Notes under the pieces: generated by a model | What the model saw: the letters and a program-made list of their open reading frames with translations, nothing else | What the model was told of the DNA's origin: nothing | Databases searched by the model: none | Shown here: one piece after another, positions 57,279 to 64,000 of the stretch | Layout: every line of letters begins with the position of its first letter | How positions within the stretch are numbered: position 1 is the stretch's first letter | Position numbers and translations under genes: made by a program | Assembly (NCBI GenBank): GCA_036186865.1 | Contig: AP025074.1 | Location: 10,490,758 to 10,554,757 of the forward strand | Direction of reading: 5' to 3' | Source: Eustoma russellianum | Lineage: Eukaryota > Streptophyta > Magnoliopsida > Gentianales > Gentianaceae | DNA: 64,000 bases

Positions 57279-58109
57279 TATGATTGATGATATGACCGTT
57301 TTCAGATCCAGAAATAATAGATTCGAAGGGAAGAATATGACCGCCTTAGATCCGGATAGAATATATCTGAACACTCTCTTGTTTTTATTGACGATGATGT
57401 TTTGAAAGAAAGAAAGAAAGAATGAATTTATCCTCATATTTATCACGATGCATCCCATGTGCATACTCATGCATGTTGCATATAATGGTTTGTCGAATAC
57501 TTGGTAGACCGCTACTTAGGCTAAGATGTTATGGCTTGATATCTCCTAAGTTATGATTTTTAATAAGTTATGAGCTTGTTACTTACGGATATTGGATGGA
57601 ATGTCAGGTATGTTACTAAACCAAAATTTTTGGGGTTTAGTTCTTGTATGTACTTTCCATTTAATTCATGATTATTTATGGTTTACTTGCTGGTGACGTT
57701 GTCACTCACCCCTTATTTTTCCTCCTAGAACCCGCAGGAAATAGGGTCGATTGGATCGATGACGAGCCTAGGGTTCCTTATCCGTAGAAGAGCGAAAGGA
57801 GGATGACTTAAGGGTCTTTGTCGTGATGGTCATGATTGATGAACTTTTTATGAACTTATGTTGGAAACATTGACTTTCGAATTTCCGCATTTTGTGAACA
57901 TGTTTGTGAGACTTATGATGGATGTTTAGACGCTGTTATTTTGAAAGTTTTTATTTTGCCTCGGTTTCGCTTACTTGTTGATGTGTAAGCATGAAGGTCC
58001 ATATACTTTGTTATGGATTAAGACATGTTATGGATTAACGTCTGGTACTCTCTGTAGTGAAGTACGGCGGGCGCACCGTATCCGGCTAGGCCGGGTGCGG
58101 GGCGCTACA

Positions 58110-58958
58110 CTAACAGTAGACACGGATATCGAAAAGAGCAATAAGTATATTGGCAGCTGTAGGCCTGTAGCTTGTTTAGTGTTCTCTAGTTTGAGAAACA
58201 TATTGTAGTTGGATTCTCAAAAGGGTTCAGTTTTAACACCAGGGAAATTGGAAGACTCTGTCACTTTATTAAATGAAGAACTTAATTTTTGTGGTTCTCT
58301 GAGGCAAGAATGTTTGAGTGTAAATTTCATGTCCTCTTTCTTTTTCATTTTTTTCCTGGCAAGAACATGTTTTCTCAGCTTTATTTAGGTGATGAATAAG
58401 GAATGTTCTATGGACGAACTAGAGGAAAATATACTTATATTTTTTCCTTTATCTGGGTCTTGTATGACAAGTATGCTTTCCCTTGGTGATATCGAATTAT
58501 AAGAATATTTTAAGGCCATGTTTTATGTACATAAGCAAGTTGACATCGGAGTTGTGTTATAGATGTCTGTCGACTTGCGTATTCTATTTTTCCTACAATA
58601 ATAACACTATAAGAAAAAGCATTAGTCTCAAATTAGTTGTCACTCTAGAACCCCAAGAGAGTTTTTTTGGCTTTCTTTTAAGATGTATCCATAATTTTCT
58701 TCTCCATATGTGATTATAGCTTGTTTCTAGGGATGCAAAGGCTAAATTAGTTTTTTACTTGTTATGTGACATGCTGTTAATGAAGTTTGCTGACCTGTGT
58801 AACAACCTAAAGTGGCTATTTTACTTTTGGAGGAAGAAAGTATTATCTGTTGATCTCTTTTCCATCTTCTGGGAGCAAATTTTGCCTTTTACGGAGTATT
58901 GTTTCATGTTTGTCGTCAACACCTTATCTTTCTCTATTGGTGGTCACTCTATTTGCAG
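58110..58958 (+). other. Unique DNA, probable intron sequence
   Basis: T-rich sequence with no repeat copy elsewhere in the window. It ends in TCTATTTGCAG, a good splice acceptor, before the first exon-like block. I see no gene in it. CTAAC at 58110-58114 is the candidate target-site duplication of the family B array. Confidence 0.5.
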
Positions 58959-60990
58959 GAGGCATCTGATTTTGCACCTGGTACCCAGAAAAAGGTGACT
59001 AGTGAAGTTATTAGGTGGAATAATGTTTCAGGCCCTGAAAGGATGGATGCAGTGAAGTAAATTGAGATACTGGAAACGAAAATTGAGGAACTGAATCAGC
59101 TGGTTAAAAGAAAATATACTAATGGGCAGAACGAGATATTGGAATATCTGAAGACTCTAGAACCCCATAATTTCAAGGTCAGTTCTTAGTTATATGAATA
59201 ATTGGCATTCCCAGATTAGTAGTTTGACTTTTGCTTTGTTCTTTTTCCTTTCTTTTTTCTTTTTGGCAAGCAAATATCCAGTTCGTTTATTTGATGAACT
59301 GAAGTGGGTTACGAGAATTCCAATCAAGTAAAACTATTGGTCTATTTAAGTAGGGACCAGAAGTATTTCAATTGTAGGTTTAAGGAATTCCAATCGTGTT
59401 ATCCTTTGTCCTTGACTTTTCCTCTCTTCATTAACTTCAACATAACACATGAAAATGCAATTACACAAAATGAAGACATGATCAATGGAATCCATTCGAT
59501 TCAAAGGAAAAGACTTAAAGAATAATAGAGTATGATATTGCATTTTTCTTTTGAATATCTATAATAATGTTCTTGAAGGAGTTTTGGGGCTTTCTAAACA
59601 ATTAGAGGCTTGTTCCCCCAGCCTATTCTGAGCTGCTTCCATTCATGCTTCTCTGTATGCAAGTTTGTGTGGGAGTCTATTAGGGTCCTGCCTTTGTTTT
59701 CATCTTTAGCAACTGCATCTTCCCACCAAATAATGCATATGGCCTTTTTGCTTCTGTGATCCAGTTGCTAAAGAGGAAAACAAAAGGACCCTGAAGAGGA
59801 AAACATAGTTTTTGTTTAACTCGACCTTATTTAACTACTGGGAAGAAACTTTAATGGGTGAAAAAGTATGTATTCAGGCTGCTTCTTTGTGTTTGTTTGG
59901 AGCTAGAAGATACTACTCTTATATCTCTTTTTTATAGTTAGAGTTTCCTTTTATTGTTCTCGTATCGTCTTAGTGGTAACCAAAATTGTGGGGAGACAAG
60001 TGGAATAGAATGGTAGTTCATTTGGAGCTTTTATCTGTTGATTGGGGCATTGTCCAAATTTGTTCTCTCCTTCCTCTATCAAAATTTTACAGATTTTGTC
60101 CGTTTGCTGTTTTTAGGATGATACCCCATCGTGAATCTCGTTATGAATAACAAAAAAGAAGTGGATATCCTGTCATGAATATGGCATCTTACTTCAAGCA
60201 ATCTTTCAGGACCTAACAGGTAGCGCAGGAGAAGATGCTGTGTTGGCAATGGACACGTTCATAAAACATTTGTTGGCCATTGCAGATCCTAGTCAAATTA
60301 AGGTATAGCTACTCTCATTGCAAACTGTTTGGCAAATTCTAGCTGGATTTATACCCTGCACTTTGGACGTAGATATCTCCTAACCCCTGCCTTGTAAAAA
60401 CTTCTAACTTAATAAATATGAGATTATGTCATTTTATTTGTTTGGTGAGTTTTTAATGTATTTGGCATGATTCTGCTAAATGGGTTAGAAGATGGTGACT
60501 CATGGTCTCGGAGGTGTTATGGCACTTTTAGGTGCTCTATTATAGATGGCTTAAGAGGAAAAGAGAAATGGGTTACATTGTGTTGGCAGCTGCAACTGTT
60601 GCAGCTTTAGTGGATTGCATGTGTAATTACAATTGCTGAGCCTCTGCATCCTTGAAGTACTAGAATTTTTAAGACTCACGTCCACTTTTAGTCGTCAAAC
60701 CATTTCACTTTTTGGGTGGTTCTGATGCTGAAATTCATACTCATTGCTCGTAAACCATTCTGGTTTGCCTGGATTTAAGAGGATGTAACATAACTAATGC
60801 TCGCGTTTGCTTCATTTGTGTTTAATAGACAAATGTGACGGAGACAAGTGCCCCTGAGCTCGCGAAGTTGCTCTATTGGCTGATGGTGGTTGGATATAGT
60901 ATAAGAAACATTGAAGTAAGATTCGACATGGAACGCGTGCTGGGTGCTCCACCAAAATTTGCAGAGCTACCTCCAAGCGAGAATTTGTAG
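58959..60990 (+). pseudogene. DUF760-like gene remnant, three exon blocks
   Basis: Exon 1, 58959-59177: 73 codons between TTTGCAG and AAG|GTCAGT, with VIRWNNVSGPERMDAVK, then an in-frame TAA at 59058-59060, then IEELNQLVKRK and LEYLKTLEP. Exon 2, 60210-60302: 31 codons between TTTCAG and AAG|GTATAG, with TGSAGEDAVLAMDTFIKHLL. Exon 3, 60829-60990, after AATAG: SAPELAKLLYWLMVVGYSIR, then VRFDMERVLGAPPKFAELPP and TAG. All three blocks join in the same phase. The pattern resembles plant DUF760 proteins, often chloroplast-targeted and of unknown function; this is recalled from motifs. The 5' exons are missing, displaced or lost at the family B insertion. The stop in exon 1 makes it a probable pseudogene, unless exon 1 is read differently. 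Confidence 0.6.
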
Positions 60991-61676
60991 GGCCTATGCT
61001 GGAGCTCGTGATGCTGAAACTTAAAAGTAGCTGTGCCAGCTGGAGCTGTGGAATCAGCGTATAAGTCATGGATATGATTATGCCCCATGGTGTATCAGAG
61101 GAATCTGAAGCTGGTGTTGGTGCTCTGACAGTGTGTTTCTAAAGAAAGCGATGTGTTGCTTCTCGTGCATTATGTTGGAAGGTTGAGCATTTTTCATTAC
61201 CGAATTTATCTTGAATATGGCTACTCAGCTTACCCAAGGAAAAAAAGAAGAATATGGCTACTCACGATTCAGCTTGCAGGTGCATGCTGAGGGATCTTAT
61301 CATCAAAGTGTTGTGACTATTTTAGAGTAGATGTATTCTGAGGTGTGCAACCACTTGCTTGATTTGAAATACTGCATTCCCTTGTATGTTAAGCCGTTCC
61401 TATATGTAGGAGTGCGCAATTTTCTCTTATTTCCTCTTTTCTTTTGGATTTTATTACAGAGAAGACTTGTTTTGGGAGTTAGATGATTCTGGACGAGCAA
61501 TTATTTGAGCTTTCATTGCAACCAGCATTCCATCAAAGGTGATAGCCCTCTTCATTCTATGGAAGAAGATATGACAAATCACTCCCTTCGTGACAGCAAG
61601 TAGGATCACGCCGATGGTCTCTTTATTGGAAAGGTAAGACCGTTAGACTGTAGAAGCAACACTGCACTTGTGATGT
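60991..61676 (+). other. Downstream of gene remnant; no gene seen
   Basis: Unique sequence with scattered short frames and no domain I recognise. It may hold the decayed 3' end or 3' UTR of the DUF760-like gene. It ends in GATGT (61672-61676), the candidate left target-site duplication of the next element. Confidence 0.4.
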
Positions 61677-61677
61677 T

Positions 61678-61851
61678 GATGAGGTACAGGTGTCAAGTGG
61701 CAACAAAGACGAGGCAAGTCGAGGACAAGAGACAAGAAGTATGACAAAGAGTTTGAGCCAAGAAGTTGATGCATTCTTGTTCAGACACGTGCAAGACGAG
61801 CCTATACACAAAGAGTGTTGTTGGGTTCACTTACTTGAGCCCAATCTTTGA
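61678..61851 (+). CDS. U3-encoded pol tail, family C
   Basis: A 58-codon frame from the second LTR base to TGA. It aligns with the family A tail: a DE start, S/G/E-rich spacer, SMTKSLSQEVDAFLFRHVQD, then EP and WVHLLEP. The family A equivalents are PMTRRRARELCHQVATFLYK, HVQDEP and WVHFIEP. Conservation of protein while the DNA has diverged argues that the tail is translated as the end of pol. Confidence 0.55.
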   Translation, partial: DEVQVSSGNKDEASRGQETRSMTKSLSQEVDAFLFRHVQDEPIHKECCWVHLLEPNL

Positions 61852-62740
61852 GTTTTTTATGTGTTGTAACATATATGAGTCGTTTGTATTATTTCTTTGA
61901 TTTCTTGAGTCGTTTGCTTAAAGTTTCTTGTTTGTAAAGGTTGTTCTTTCGGTCTTGCATGACCAAACCTTGAATCTTTTAGCTTGTTAGGCCTTTAGGG
62001 TTGTTTATTATGTTTCTATATTTATTAGAATTATTTTAAGGACTTGTAAGGTTGCTGGAGACGTTTGAAGACCAAAGGAGTTAAAGAGAAGCAAGTCCAT
62101 TTCAGAATGTAATTTTCTGGCAGAACAAGTTTTCATAAAACAGGCGTATCTCTTTAACCACGAGGGCAAATCAAGTGATTCAAGTTTCCTTGGAAACACA
62201 AGACAAAGATCTAGCACATTCATGTTTTGCACATTTCTAAGATCTGTCGTTATAATGGCCAAAAACAGCATTGAAGTTCAAGTATTGTTTCTGCCAAATT
62301 CTGTGACACATGTTTAGTAACTTGGACTTATCACTTTAATGGATGGGTCAAATTCAGAGAACTGTATATGTTTATTTTCCACACTCAATGGGGTACAATT
62401 CTCTAAGAGGAGTCAAGGCCTAATTCGAGCTGCAAGTAATCCAAAAACAGGCCACAATTCATACAAGTTTTCAGGAGCCCGTACAGAAAGCATTCAGGAC
62501 ACCTAAACTTTGGAGGGTCATATCTAACTCGTCCCATATCCAAATGAGGTGACTCAAAAGCCCCAATTCAATTTTAAAACGTGATCTACAATTCTCAAGA
62601 AGTGATAAAGACCAGAATCTGCTTCTAGAAGGGGTCAAACCGTTTGCCAACAGATTACACATTTTTAGCCTTTTTTGTAGCCTTTTAACTAGCCTTTTCT
62701 TTAGCTTTGTAGACTAGACTTTTTTTGGTCTTCTTGGCCC

Positions 62741-62748
62741 TATTTAAA
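62741..62748 (+). promoter_or_regulatory. Family C LTR TATA-like box
   Basis: TATTTAAA in GGCCCTATTTAAAGGAG, about 400 bases before the LTR end, at the place where family A has GGCCTATAAATAG. Confidence 0.45.
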
Positions 62749-63147
62749 GGAGTCATGGACGTCCAAACAGAGGAAGAAAGTTGGGAAATTGATTCATAAG
62801 AATTCTTGGGCAAAATTAGCCTATTTTCTCTTCATAAACACTTGTAAGTTTTGTTTTTGATTCTTCTTAAGAACAAGTTGAGTGTTTTCTTTGTTTCTTT
62901 GAAGATCAAAGTTAGAATCCAATCAAGGAGTGAGCAACCTTGTGGGGGATATCCAAAATCAAAGGTGTGGCCGTCCAAGAGGGTGCAAACTTGCTTGGGA
63001 AACGGGTAACTTTTGAAGAAGGAAGGCTCAAACAAAAACCTTGGTGAATCAACGGCTAGGAGGGAGTTAAACTCTTGCCTACAACCGTTAAGGATCCAAG
63101 TGTTAAAGGAGACGATCCGTACAAGGCGTGACAACCGCACATCAGTT

Positions 63148-63159
63148 TGGTATCAGAGC
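63148..63159 (+). other. Primer binding site, family C
   Basis: TGGTATCAGAGC, three bases after the LTR end; initiator Met tRNA type. Confidence 0.88.
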
Positions 63160-64000
63160 AAAGGTTCTCCTTTAATCTATCATTCATTTCGTGTCTTTTT
63201 TTTGTCTTCATTTTTGTGTCATCAAAAAAAAATCCCATTCCAAAAAAAAATCAGCCTTAAAACTTTCATCCAGCTTGATATTTTATCAAAAAAAAAATAA
63301 CAACCTATCTTTCTGGACTTGACAATATCAATACTTTGACATATTGAACAAAGGACCGAAATTTCCTTGACATATTGGACTATTGGAAACTTTGTACCTA
63401 TTTGACATATTGGACCTATTGGACACTTTGGACCTATTGGACTATATTGGACAATTTGGACAAATTGGACAGGACCAAATACCGAACTCCTTGGACATTG
63501 TGACAAAGGACCATGACATATTGGAGATACCTTGACAAGGACCCTATACAAGGACAAGGACAATCTTTAAAACATCTTAAAACATTCAAGAGATTTGATC
63601 TTTGTTGTTGTTCACAACTATTTTGATTTGGGTTACTTTGTCTTGTATCCACTCTTGCTTCAATACATACTTGGGTATTAGGATCGTTGCATAGAGAGCT
63701 TTCATTTCATCCACACTTATATTGCTTCTACTAGCCTAAAAAGCTACCGTTGTTAACTTTAAATCTTGTTGCTATTTGAAGCTCTTAGTCATGCTTGGGT
63801 TTATGCATTTTACTTGCATTGTATGTTGTGTTTATTGATGCATACAAGTGATCCATACTCATACAATCCTTCACTACAAAAGATTGAGTCTCTTTTCACA
63901 AGAGCATCTTTAAACATCCTTTTGTATAAGATTCGCCTTAGAACAAAAAAAATTGGAGCAAGAAGGTTGTTGTGTTCTTTGATTAATCCTTTGGTTACTT
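63160..64000 (+). other. Family C leader with TTGGAC repeats
   Basis: Non-coding. It has three A8-A9 runs (63223-63300), then a block of about 130 bases (63350-63480) made of degenerate TATTGGACC / TTTGGACA words, then ordinary A/T-rich sequence to the edge. No gag start is seen. Confidence 0.6.

Larger units (their letters stand above)
15926..58109 (+). mobile_element. Family B gypsy tandem array (4 LTRs, 3 internal regions) with nested insertions
   Basis: The order is LTR1 (15926-37823, interrupted twice and missing its first ~724 bases), int1 (37824-40510), LTR2 (40511-44613), int2 (44614-47282), LTR3 (47283-51396), int3 (51397-54065) and LTR4 (54066-58109). Each internal region starts with a PBS and ends in a purine tract. 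Neighbouring elements share LTRs, as expected from recombination between LTRs. int2 and int3 lie exactly 6,783 bases apart; int1 and int2 lie 6,790 apart. The right end is sharp: homology stops at CTACA 58109 and the next bases (CTAAC) are unique DNA. The left end is not in the window. Chromodomain and integrase motifs suggest the Tekay/Del lineage of chromoviruses. Confidence 0.85.
54066..58109 (+). repeat. Family B LTR4 (right end of array)
   Basis: About 4,044 bases. Its right boundary, CTACA at 58109, is where homology to the other LTRs ends. Its second half has the short variant block shared with LTR1. It holds intact single-copy target sites for three insertions found in LTR1 (CTCTT 54789, GATAT 57289, ACTTT 57652). 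Confidence 0.88.
61677..63144 (+). repeat. Family C 5' LTR
   Basis: 1,468 bases by TG...CA ends. The start is chosen by matching TGATGAGG in family A and by the frame of the U3 tail. The end is fixed by the PBS four bases further on. Confidence 0.75.
61677..64000 (+). mobile_element. Family C gypsy element, 5' LTR and leader (continues past window)
   Basis: An LTR with TGATGAGG start and CATCA end, a PBS, and a leader that reaches the window edge without gag appearing. The LTR has the plan of family A (U3 protein tail at its start, TATA-like box, GCACATCA end) but differs in nearly all sequence, so it is a related family. Confidence 0.8.

Noticed and set aside
61303..61811. Minus-strand short frames near the family C start
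   Set aside because: No domain and no splice context; they sit opposite unique or LTR sequence.

Overview
The window looks like repeat-dense intergenic or heterochromatic DNA from a flowering plant nuclear genome, probably a eudicot. It has stacked Ty3/gypsy, Ty1/copia and LINE elements, initiator-Met-tRNA primer sites (TGGTATCAGAGC) behind LTRs, decayed coding frames, and two fragments of intron-containing plant genes. I see no bacterial, organellar, tRNA, rRNA or CRISPR feature. No intact host gene lies in the window.

Layout. 1-1261: 3' part of a family A gypsy LTR. 1262-4635: a LINE with a complete endonuclease, a truncated reverse transcriptase and an RNase H domain. 4660-4925: a foldback repeat. 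4961-8640: an LTR fragment and two copia remnants on the minus strand. 8640-9765: a minus-strand ABCA-type ABC transporter pseudogene. 9766-12298: a second LINE (minus). 12299-15925: a truncated family A gypsy element (minus). 15926-58109: a tandem array of a second gypsy family (B, chromodomain-bearing, Tekay-like) with about 4.1-kb LTRs, four LTRs and three internal regions. Its first LTR is invaded by a 1.49-kb solo LTR (TSD GATAT) and by a 17-kb tandem array of family A (three LTRs, two internal regions, one TSD ACTTT). 58110-61676: unique DNA with three exon-like blocks of a gene resembling the DUF760 family, carrying in-frame stops. 61677-64000: the 5' LTR, primer site and leader of a third gypsy element (C, a relative of A) that runs off the window.

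How it fits together. The B copies all lack gag, protease and the N-terminal half of RT but keep LTRs, PBS and PPT, so the deletion predates their multiplication. The last 6,783 bp of that array were duplicated by an unequal crossover whose breakpoint can be placed within 21 bp. The family A array inside B arose the same way. Uninterrupted B LTRs later in the window serve as natural empty sites that confirm all three insertions. The least expected coding signal is a 57-58 residue pol tail encoded at the very start of the U3 of families A and C.

Coordinates of LTR ends come from TG...CA termini, PBS, PPT and comparison of copies by eye. Family names A, B and C are local labels. Clade names are judged from motifs, not from a database search.
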